From Providencia heimbachae ATCC 35613 (GTDB lineage: Bacteria; Pseudomonadota; Gammaproteobacteria; Enterobacterales; Enterobacteriaceae): a stretch of 64,000 bases of DNA. Shown here one piece after another: positions 36,268 through 47,000 of this stretch. How positions within the stretch are numbered: position 1 is the first letter of the stretch; each line of letters opens with the position of its first letter. The stretch lies in NCBI RefSeq assembly GCF_001655055.1, contig NZ_LXEW01000032.1, forward strand, positions 62,001 to 126,000, given 5' to 3'. The position numbers and the translations under genes were made by a program. The notes under the pieces were generated by a model. The model was not told where the DNA came from. It made no database searches and saw only the letters and a program-made list of their open reading frames with translations.

Positions 36268-36323
36268 GTCATAATGACACTATCAATGATTGTCATTATG
36301 ACTATAATAATAGTCAAATTGAC
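36268..36323. promoter_or_regulatory. Three NorR enhancer boxes between norV and norR
   Basis: Three GTCA-N3-TGAC palindromes: GTCATAATGAC (36268-36278), GTCATTATGAC (36292-36302) and GTCAAATTGAC (36313-36323), with starts 24 and 21 bases apart. Three sites of this form are needed for NorR to activate norV in E. coli. The third ends 12 bases before the norR start codon, so NorR may also repress itself. Confidence 0.88.
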
Positions 36324-36335
36324 AAAGGGGGGTAT

Positions 36336-37853
36336 ATGGGGTTTTCTGTGGATATTTTGGCGGGTATTGCGATAGAGCTACAAAGTGGTATTGAACACCA
36401 AGACCGTTTTCAACGATTGATCACCACATTACGCCAAACATTAAAATGCGATGCTTGCGCTTTATTACGTTATGAATCGGGTCAATTTATCCCGCTAGCA
36501 ATTGATGGCTTAGTACCTGACGTGTTGGGGCGACGCTTTCTATTGGAAGGGCATCCACGCTTAGAGGCGATTGCACGAGCTGGTGATGTGGTGCGTTTTC
36601 CCGCAGATAGCCAATTACCTGATCCTTATGACGGCTTAATTCCAAACCATCAACATTTAAAAGTGCATGCATGTGTTGGGCTACCATTATATGCAGGACA
36701 AAATCTTATTGGCGCATTAACACTAGATGGAATGGAACCAGACCAATTCGATTTCTTTAGTAATGAAGAATTACGGCTTATTTCTGCATTGGCAGCGGGG
36801 GCACTCAATAATGCATTGTTGATTGAGCAACTTGAGAGTCAGAATATCTTACCGAATAAGCCTATTTTATTTAAGCCCGCGGTAAATACCGAAATTATCG
36901 GTTTATCACCTCAGATGATGCAGCTTAAAAAAGAAATTGAAATCGTAGCGGCATCTGAGCTAAATGTATTGGTTGGGGGGGAAACGGGAACCGGTAAAGA
37001 ATTGGTCGTTAAATCGATTCATGAGAAATCACCTCGAGCAGACCAGCCTCTTATTTATTTAAATTGCGCAGCATTACCCGAAAGTGTTGCGGAAAGTGAG
37101 TTATTTGGGCATGTAAAAGGGGCATTTACAGGGGCAATAAGTCACCGCAGCGGTAAATTTGAAATGGCAGATAATGGCACATTATTTTTAGATGAAATCG
37201 GTGAACTTTCATTGTCATTACAAGCTAAATTATTACGTGTCTTACAGTATGGGGACATTCAACGAGTCGGTGATGACAGTAATTTACGAGTTAATGTCCG
37301 GGTATTAGCCGCAACGAATCGTGATTTGCGTGAAGAGGTACTAAAAGGGCAGTTTCGTGCAGACCTTTTTCATCGCTTGAGTGTATTCCCATTATTGGTT
37401 CCACCACTGAAAGAGCGTGGTGAAGATATTATTCTCTTAGCAGGTTATTTTTGTGAACAATACCGTCTACGATTTGGCTTATCGAGAGTGATATTAAGCC
37501 CACCATTACGGACGTATCTACTTAATTATCCATGGCCTGGGAATGTGCGTGAGCTTGAACATGCGATCCACCGAGCTATTGTATTAGCACGTGCATCAAG
37601 TAATAAAGATGAGATTATTTTACAGCCACAACATTTTATATTTGAAAATAGTCACGATACAAATACAGGAATACCTGAAAATACATTAATCGTGCCAGCA
37701 AAAAATTTGCGTGATGCAACGGAAGATTTTCAACGAAAAATGATTACTCAAATATTAGAGAAAAATCACCATAATTGGTCAGCTAGCGCAAGAGACCTAG
37801 AGATGAATATTGCAAACTTACACCGACTCGCGAAAAGATTGGGATTAAAGTAA
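36336..37853 (+). CDS. norR: Nitric-oxide-sensing sigma-54 activator NorR
   Basis: A 505-residue enhancer-binding protein with a GGGGGG ribosome binding site. The N-terminal GAF domain (~1-165) holds the non-haem iron that senses nitric oxide. The AAA+ domain (~185-420) has Walker [10 protein letters not shown], the sigma-54-contacting loop GAFTGA, and FLDEIGELS as Walker B. The C-terminal helix-turn-helix ([24 protein letters not shown]) binds the boxes upstream. Length and domains match E. coli NorR. Divergent from norV. Confidence 0.97.
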   Translation: MGFSVDILAGIAIELQSGIEHQDRFQRLITTLRQTLKCDACALLRYESGQFIPLAIDGLVPDVLGRRFLLEGHPRLEAIARAGDVVRFPADSQLPDPYDGLIPNHQHLKVHACVGLPLYAGQNLIGALTLDGMEPDQFDFFSNEELRLISALAAGALNNALLIEQLESQNILPNKPILFKPAVNTEIIGLSPQMMQLKKEIEIVAASELNVLVGGETGTGKELVVKSIHEKSPRADQPLIYLNCAALPESVAESELFGHVKGAFTGAISHRSGKFEMADNGTLFLDEIGELSLSLQAKLLRVLQYGDIQRVGDDSNLRVNVRVLAATNRDLREEVLKGQFRADLFHRLSVFPLLVPPLKERGEDIILLAGYFCEQYRLRFGLSRVILSPPLRTYLLNYPWPGNVRELEHAIHRAIVLARASSNKDEIILQPQHFIFENSHDTNTGIPENTLIVPAKNLRDATEDFQRKMITQILEKNHHNWSASARDLEMNIANLHRLAKRLGLK

Positions 37854-37955
37854 GTTGCTGATGGTCTCAAAGGTATGATTATTTAGTACCCTTAAAAAAG
37901 ATTAATTTTTTATCAGTTTTCCGTTAATGTTTGGGGAAAAGATGGCGTGAATTTA

Positions 37956-37987
37956 ATAAAAAGCCAACTGTGTTGAACAGTTGGCTT
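37956..37987 (-). terminator. Rho-independent terminator of the giant adhesin gene
   Basis: AAGCCAACTGT (37961-37971) and ACAGTTGGCTT (37977-37987) form a perfect 11-bp stem around GTTGA. On the minus strand it is followed by TTTTTATT, and it lies 14 bases after the adhesin stop. A weaker function on the plus strand for norR is possible. Confidence 0.88.
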
Positions 37988-38001
37988 GGTAAAGTATTTA
38001 G

Positions 38002-41000
38002 TTAAATACTGGGTTTATGTGGATGACGATTTAACCCTTCCCAGTAGAATTTCATTTCATAATTTTCTGATTTATCACCAAATTCTAAATGGGTTTTTAA
38101 TATGCCATTACCGTAGTAGTCGCTTAGGCAGGCACTCTTTACGGAATATTTTCGACTGACGCTATCAAATTTATAACGATCCGTATTTTTGACCTCATAG
38201 TGATTTTTAAAATCAAAAGTATCAACGTCACCGTTGACTTTTTGAACACTATGGCTAATACGCAATGGAACTAATAAACTTTTAGTACCAATATCCAGTT
38301 TAGTGATTGGCTGAATAAGAAAATGTCGATGTGATGAATAGAGCCAAGCTGAAGCTGCATCTAGACACTTATTATCAGCATCGTCTTTATCATCATCCGT
38401 GACGATATAACGTGGCTGATAATCGGTTTGTAGTTTGCCTATTCGCAGTGGGTCAATATAATCAACTAATACATTATGTTGTTTGCTTGCCACGATACCT
38501 AGGTTGGTTTTTCCTGGTGCATTAACTTCAATAACAAGATCTTTTTTATAGTAATCTTTATCGGGCTGGAAAGTCACACTATTATGCTTACCTATATTTT
38601 GCAGTTTTTCCGTTTTAAGTATTCGGTTACCTGATTTTAATAAAACTTCAACACTCAAAGGTTTATCGTATTCCGTATATTGAATAGGGGGAATATTAAC
38701 GGTTAGTGTATCGTCCGTATAAACGGGCAACCACTCAGTTCCGCTACGTTTTTCTTGCCCATTATTGCGATAAACGATATTGGTTGATGACAGGTTAGGT
38801 TTGGCATAGACCTTGGTGGTATATGAAGCTTGTGTATCTTCATAGTAATCATTATTTTTAATGGCTAATGTTAGTTTAGTTTTCCCTTTGCTTAAGCGAT
38901 TGATGGAGCCATTTGAGCTAATATCAACGATAGCTTTTGAGTCTGAAACCCATACTGCACCTGCTTTTTGTGGTACAGCAGGGCTCGCTTGTTGCAAGTT
39001 AAATTGGTTTTTTTGATCGGTCGTCTCTTGTTCCGAATGTGTAAATTTAATGTTGAAGTGAGCTTTGGCTAAGTCATAGGTAATTTCTTGGCTATCCGCT
39101 AAGAATTGCTCAGTTTCTTTTGTATTGATGGTTAATTTAGCAACACCGGGTTTTATTTGGGCGATTACCCCTGTTTGGAAGTCAATCTGGGCAATATTCG
39201 AGTGTTTGCTGATGTATTCCACAGGAAGCGTCGCCGCATCTGTATTGTCGAAAGCGGCTTCAATTTTTGGCTTAGCGCCATCATCCCAAGTTGCTTTAAT
39301 TGTTTTACTGCTGGTTAACTTAAGCTTTGGTTTCGCTTTTTCCACATCGAGATCATAGCTAACCGCCGCTGATTTATAGACCCCATCACCATCAATGCGT
39401 GCCCAAATCTTTGTTCTCCCCGCTTTTTTGAGTTTGACTTTTCCTTGGTCATCAACCGTAGCAATACTTGTATTATCACTAGACCATCTTGGCATAAACC
39501 CGTTAGGAAGCCCTTTAATCGTTTGTCCGTTATCAATGGCTGATGAATAAGTCGTACTCTTTACACTTTTATCAAAGCTTAATATCGGTGTGATCGCATC
39601 AATTTTAATATCAATCGATTTAGCGATAGTTTTGTTATTTACCTTAGCTGTTAATTTAACCGACCCTTTTTTGGCCGCCGTTGTAGCGGCTGTAGCTTTT
39701 GCACTATATCGACCATCTTGGTGATCGACCACTGATTGAATAATGAAATCGCTCTTAGGAAGATTACTTTCAATCATCACTTTTTGGTTGGAAATCGCGT
39801 TACCAAAGTCATCTTGTAGTTTTACGGTGAAGAAGATTTCTTCCTTGTTATCTGGCCCAATTTCGGTTTTATTCGCCGTAAAGGTTGATAATTGTGTATT
39901 GATATCACCTGCGATGACTTGGACTACACTGGCTTTCTTCTCAACTTTATCCGATAACACCGCCGTCATAACTAGCTCCCCAGCTTTAAGGCTGGTTAGC
40001 TTTATTTCTGCAACACCTTGGAGATTGGTCGTCGATGAATAAGGGAACGGTTCTGCTTTACCCTGTAAGTGCCATGAGACGTTTACCGCAGGGAGCGGAT
40101 TACCATATTTATCAACGACAGTCACTTGATAGATAACACCCGTTGAAGAACCCACTTTTACGGTTTTGGTACTTGCAACTAAATCCTTAATATTTAAATC
40201 TGCTTTATCACCAATGATATTCAGGTTTTTGGGTTGTGTTAAAGCAACACCATCGACCTCAACATTTAATATACCGGTGACAGCCTGATTACTGGTGACT
40301 ACCGCTTGATAATGGCCCAATGCGACTTCGGTGACGGGCTTGATTGAAATGTGAGAAGTTGAACTTTTCACTTTTATTGATGCTATTGGACGGGTGAGTA
40401 AATTACCAAACTGGTCTTTTAGCACAATATTTAAGTGTGTTTGTTTTCCTGCCACAATAGTGTCAGTGACTAAGCCGAATGTAGTTTTACTGATATCAAG
40501 CGTAGCTTGCGTAAAGTGGACGACACGCGCGGCTTTGCTATTTTGTGAGGTTAGATTTACAGTTACCTCAGCGCTACCAACAAGATTACGTTTTACCGTA
40601 ATACGGCTTTGCCCATTAGCATCAGTTATTGTTTGGCTAGCAGATAACAAAGTGCCGTCATTAGCGATCCAAAATACCGGAACGCCAGCACCGAGTAAAT
40701 TACCGTTAGCGTCTTCAAAGGTCGCATTGTAGGTTACCTCATTACCAACGACTTCCGTTGTTTTTACCGATGTAATATCCCCGCGCACTTTTGCTGTTCT
40801 GCTATTTGCGGTTACCGTGAGGGCAACATCATTGTCTAGTTTTACGCCATCAACATAGACGCTAACATTAGTTTTTCCTGCTTTAATACCACTAAGCTCT
40901 GCATGATATGTGCCGACCCTCGTTTTGTTTTCTGTGAATACAGGTGTTTTTTCTAAACCTAAGTCTGTTGAATAACCTAAGCTAATTTTCTTGTGAAGAC

Positions 41001-44000
41001 CCCAGAGTCGATTTCCGGTGTTATCTTTAATCGTGACAATCACTTCCGTCTTTCCTGTTGCCGCGCTGATAGATGGCACGGTGAGTACGACAGTTGATGC
41101 ACTTTTAGAAGGGCTGTCGGGTAAAAATGTAATTTCATTTGCAATTTTTTTAGTTGATTGACCTAAAATTGCACTAACCTTACCTTTTCCAGCAATAGAG
41201 CTTGTTAGCGTTACTTGTGCAATACCTCGATAGTCAGTATTGCTAATAACTTGATTTAATTCGCCTATTTCTGTTTTCCAACCAACCGGGATACCGGAAG
41301 CAGGATTACCAGCAGCATCTTTAATGATGGCTTGTACCGTAATATGGCTGACGCCATCCGCTTTGACGGAAGATAGGCCGGTGATGTTAATATCGGTCAG
41401 TGTTGAAGTGCTCTGGTCTGCAACAAAGCCAATCATTTTTTGCTTAATGATTGTTCCTGAAATTGCTTTAATTGTGTAACTACCGGCTTGAGTTCCACTA
41501 ATTTTGGCTTGATAAACACCTTTGTTCGTTGCTAATTCTTGCTTATCAGAAATAGTAATGGCTTTATTATCGCTTTCCCATTGAACTGATTTCCCTGTAA
41601 TTGGATTGTCCCATTGATCTTTCAACGTAAAGATAGCAGTTGCCTGCATTTGACCATTTGCCGTAATAGTTTGTGGTTTTATTTCGAAAGAACTGTATTG
41701 AGCTTTTGCTTCGCTAGCAAGAAATTGGATAACTTTTTGTTCTTCATTGCTGTTGAGTAATTGAGCTGTCACCGTGGTTTTACCTGCCGTATAGCCAGAG
41801 AGTTCGACCTGAGCTTGCCCTTGGCTATCAGTTAGCGTGGTATTGGTGTTGAGCTGGTTATTATCGCTTAACCATGTAATCGGTGTGTTTACTAGTGGGT
41901 TTTGTTCGGCATCTTTGACGACTGCTTTCAATGTTACCTTTTGCGTTCGTTGACTAATTTGAACACTATCTTTTGAGGCGGTAATAGTGGCTGTGGCAGT
42001 ACTATTATCTGCAATAGATCGAATCGTGGTCGATTTAGCTGATGAGTTACTCGCAATTTGTGCAGACAGAATAATTTCCATCGCCTTTCGGGTGCTGACT
42101 TCAACTTTTACGTAACCATTTTTATTGGTTTTAAACAGGGGAGATAGTGTTGCAATATTAACATCTTTCCCTCTGTTATTCGTAAATTTAACCTCAACTC
42201 CTTCTAATGGATTTCCATAATTATCAGTAATATATGTGTCAATTAGCGTCGTGTCAGTGCCATTAGCAATAATCGTTTGCTTACTGATATTAAATGCTGA
42301 AATTTGTGCTTTGGTGTTATCCGCAGTGAACGAAATTGAAGAAGCCGACTTACTGTTATTATTGACCGATGCAGTTACGATAACGGGAGCTGCTTTGGTG
42401 CTAGTGACTGCAATCGTTGTGACGCCTTGCGCATCGGTTTTACTGATTTTTGGCGTAATTTCCAGCTCTGAAGTCGGTAAGTTAGATGACCAATTAACAT
42501 CCATATTGGCAATAGGATTATTATTGGCGTCAATAACTTTAGCCGTATAGATAACACGTGTTTTACCATCCGCTAGATAGAGTTTCTTGGGTTCAGGTAT
42601 AACGGAATTAACTTTGGCTGTTTGGTGATTAGCAATAAAGCTAATTGTTTTATCGAAGCTATTCCCACCCACGGAAATAGTCACCAAGGCATTACCTATT
42701 TCAGTACTTTTTAGCTCTGTCTTTGCAATACCATTGGCATCGGTCATGACTTTGGTATTTGTTAGATTGCCTTTATCTGTTTTAAACCCAACCTCGATAT
42801 TAGGGATTTTATTACCTTTAGCATCGGTAACGGTAACTGAAACGGTATTCGGTGTTGAACCATCCGCGACCGATGAAGTATGACTGATAACAAGATCAGA
42901 AGGTTTAATGGTTGCAGTACTGTTATCTGGCAAAAATTCGACGCTGATTTTTTGTGGACTTGTATTGTTTGCCGTTGCAGTGATAACAACATTTCCAGCG
43001 GTAGTACTGGTGACTTGAGTTGTTGCATAACCATCTTTATCTGTCATTGTTGTCGTATTTGAGAACGTGACTTCACTTGAGCTTTTATCTGATAGCCATT
43101 TGACTACGGTATTGGCGAGTGGATTGCCATTAGCGTCGGTAAGTTGTGTTTTGATTTCAAAAGGCGCGGCTCCATTAGCCACTTGTGGTGGATTACTTGT
43201 ATTTGGCTTAACTAATTGCGGCGTGGTTTTGTCACTTTCAAACTGAAGTGTTTGCTGAGTCTCTTTGCCATCAACGGTAATGGTGATGATAGCATCACCG
43301 GCAACGGTACTGGTGATCTCCGTTTTGGCAACACCATGGCGGTCTGTTTTAACGGTTGTTTCCGTTAACTGGCCTTTGTCGGTTGCAAATTTCACTTCTG
43401 TGTTAGGAACGGGATTGCCATGAGCATCGGTGACTTTAATTTCAACCACATTCGGCGTTTTACCATTTGCCACCGTTTCTTTTTGGGCGATGTGGATATT
43501 GTTAGTCGCGATAGTACTGGTGGTTTTATCCGGTACAAAGGTGACTTGAATATCTTGTGGTGTGGCACCACTCGCGGTTGCGGTAATTTGAACCTCGCCG
43601 GATACGGTACTGTTGATGATCGCAGTAGCAAAGCCATCTTTATCGGTAGTGGTCACGGTATCTTTAAAGACCACCTCTTTAGGGGCTTTGTTTGAATCCC
43701 ATGTAATGTCGGTATTGGCGAGTGGGTTGCCGTGGGTATCGGTTAATTGGATTTTGATTTCAACCGGGTTTTTACCATTGGCGACTTGGGGTTGAGTGGT
43801 GTTTACCGTGGGTGATGAAATTTGCGGCGTGGTTTTGTCACTTTCAAACTGAAGTGTTTGCTGAGTCTCTTTGCCATCAACGGTAATGGTGATGATGGCA
43901 TCACCGGCGACGGTACTGGTGATCTCCGTTTTGGCAACACCATGGCTGTCTGTTTTAACGACTGTTTCCGTTAACTGACCTTTGTCGGTTGCAAATTTCA

Positions 44001-47000
44001 CTTCTGTGTTGGGAACGGGGTTGCCATGGGCATCGGTGACTTTAATTTCAACCACATTCGGCGTTTTACCATTTGCCACCGTCTCTTTTTGGGCGATGTG
44101 AATATTGTTAGTTGCGATGGTGCTAGTAGTTTTATCGGGTACAAAGGTGACTTGAATATCTTGTGGTGTGGCGCTATCAGCAGTTGCGGTAATTTGAACC
44201 TCACCGGATACGGTACTGTTGATGATAGCGGTAGCAAAGCCATCTTTATCGGTGGTGGTCACGGTATCTTTAAAGATCACCTCTTTAGAGTCTTTGTTCG
44301 AGCCCCACGTTACCTCGGTATTAGCAAGTGGGTTACCGTGGGTATCGGTTAATTGGATTTTGATTTCAACCGGATTTTTGCCATTGGCGACTTGAGGTTG
44401 AGTAGTGTTCACGATTGGTGATGAAATTTGCGGCGTGGTCTTGTCACTTTCAAACTGAAGCGTTTGCTGAGTCTCTTTGCCATCAACGGTAATGGTGATG
44501 ATAGCATCACCGGCAACGGTACTGGTGATCTCCGTTTTGGCAACACCATGGCTGTCTGTTTTAACGGTTGTTTCCGTTAACTGACCTTTGTCGGTTGCAA
44601 ATTTCACTTCTGTGTTGGGAACGGGGTTGCCATGGGCATCGGTGACTTTAATTTCAACCACATTCGGCGTTTTACCATTTGCCACCGTCTCTTTTTGGGC
44701 GATGTGAATATTGTTAGTTGCGATGGTGCTAGTGGTTTTATCGGGTACAAAGGTGACTTGAATATCTTGTGGTGTGGCGCTATCAGCAGTTGCGGTAATT
44801 TGAACCTCGCCGGATACGGTACTGTTGATGGTCGCGGTAGCAAAGCCGTCATTATCGGTAGTGGTTACGGAATCTTTAAAGACCACCTCTTTAGAGTCTT
44901 TGTTCGAGCCCCACGTTACCTCGGTATTAGCAAGTGGGTTACCGTGGGTATCGGTTAATTGGATTTTAATTTCAACCGGGTTTTTACCATTGGCAACTTG
45001 GGGTTGAGTGGTGTTCACCGTGGGCGATGAAATTTGTGGCGTGGTTTTGTCACTTTCAAACAGAAGCGTTTGCTGAGTCTCTTTGCCATCAACGGTAATG
45101 GTGATGATAGCATCACCGGCGACGGCACTGGTGATCTCCGTTTTGGCAACACCATGGCTGTCTGTTTTAACGGTTGTTTCCGTTAACTGGCCTTTGTCGG
45201 TTGCAAATTTCACTTCTGTGTTGGGAACGGGGTTGCCATGGGCATCGGTGACTTTAATTTCAACCACATTCGGCGTTTTACCATTTGCCACCGTCTCTTT
45301 TTGGGCGATGTGAATATTGTTAGTTGCGATGGTGCTAGTGGTTTTATCCGGCACAAAGGTGACTTGAATATCTTGTGGTGTGGCGCTATCAGCAGTTGCG
45401 GTAATTTGAACCTCACCGGATACGGTACTGTTGATGGTCGCGGTAGCAAAGCCATCTTTATCGGTGGTGGTCACGGTATCTTTAAAGATCACCTCTTTAG
45501 AGTCTTTGTTCGAGCCCCACGTTACCTCGGTATTAGCAAGTGGGTTACCGTGGGTATCGGTTAATTGGATTTTGATTTCAACCGGGTTTTTGCCATTGGC
45601 GACTTGGGGTTGAGTAGTGTTCACGATTGGTGATGAAATTTGCGGTGTGGTCTTGTCTGCCACTATCGTCACTTGTATTGGTGAGAATAATGTTTCGCGT
45701 ACGACAGGGGTTAAACTAAATATTTCTGGCGTTATACCTGCAGTTAGTGTTGCCTGATACTGGCCAGCGGCTAGGCGTGAAAATGGGCTGATTTTTACGG
45801 TTTTCTTACGTGATGCTTTTAAGCCACGGGCTTCTCCATGAGGCGCTGAACGTTTAGCACGTTTCATCATAGATGTTTTTTCTAAACGAATTTCATCTGC
45901 GGCAATATCAATCGGATGACCATTTTTATCCTTCACTAATAACGTTAAGGTTTGCTCCGTTTTTCCATTTGCGGTCAATGAGACTTTTTGTGGCGTAATC
46001 CCACTTTTTGTCGAATAAATAGCAGGTTGTGTGACAATAACTTGTAACGTGACATTCGGGGATGAATTATTTTTTTTATCAATAGCGGTGGCGTTGACGG
46101 TATATAGATTAACCGCTTTAGTGTCAGATTTATATTCAGGCAAAATAACACTGTAGCGGCCATTTTTTTCATCAATAAATTGACCGCCTGCAGCGATCAT
46201 TACTGGCGCAGACCAATTGATATGATCAAAACCATATTGACTATTGACGGTGTACTCTAATGGCTTTTTCTCGCCAGCGTAACCGGTAATGACGCTACTG
46301 AATAAGAGATGAATAACTTCCTTTTTAAGGTATTGGAGGATGATGTTGTTATTTCTATCAACAAAATCGTAGCGACCACCCACGAGTGAGCGTAGTTTAC
46401 TGACTGCCTCAGGATTGATATGTTCCTTCCATGTCTTTCCTAAATGATAAGTGATATTCATGCCTAAGCGAGTATCTTGTTGACTGGATTTACCTTGACG
46501 TTGCTCTGCCGTAAAGGTCAATAATGGGAATGGGGTATAATTAACACTCGCAGTAATAGCATGGGGATTGCGTTGTAAATTTTTGGCTCCAAAAAGCGCA
46601 ACGCGATCGCCATAATATTGTTCATAGGTGAGCTTGCCGCCTAAATGTGGATAGTTGGGTAACCAGCCTTCGGCGCGAATATCCCAACCATGACTCGGGC
46701 GTTCAGCATGATCGTCTAAATCCTTAGATGCTTTCCATTGACTGATAGGGTGGTAGCTATTGGCGGCAAGCTTTAGGAAATCACGGTGATATTCGGCTCC
46801 TAAGCCGAAACGAGAGTGTCCCCGAGAAATGTCATGGTCGAAAAATGTGTTAGCTCCGAACATTTGTTGGTCGCCAAACCAACGAATACCAAATCCAAGG
46901 TTAGTTTGTAATCGATCATCGGTGCGATGAAGGCTTCCTTGGGTAAATAGGAGTTTTTGTTCAGTTTCATACAGAGGAAGTAATATATCGAACTGAGAAT

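Noticed and set aside
42236-45613. Open frames on the plus strand opposite the adhesin, recurring every 606 bases
   Set aside because: They are shadows of the tandem repeats: the same antisense frame recurs because the coding repeat does, with no ribosome binding site and low-complexity translations.
43234-45657. Regular repeats considered as a CRISPR-like or satellite array
   Set aside because: The units are 606 bp without spacers and are translated in frame as Ig-like domains of one protein.
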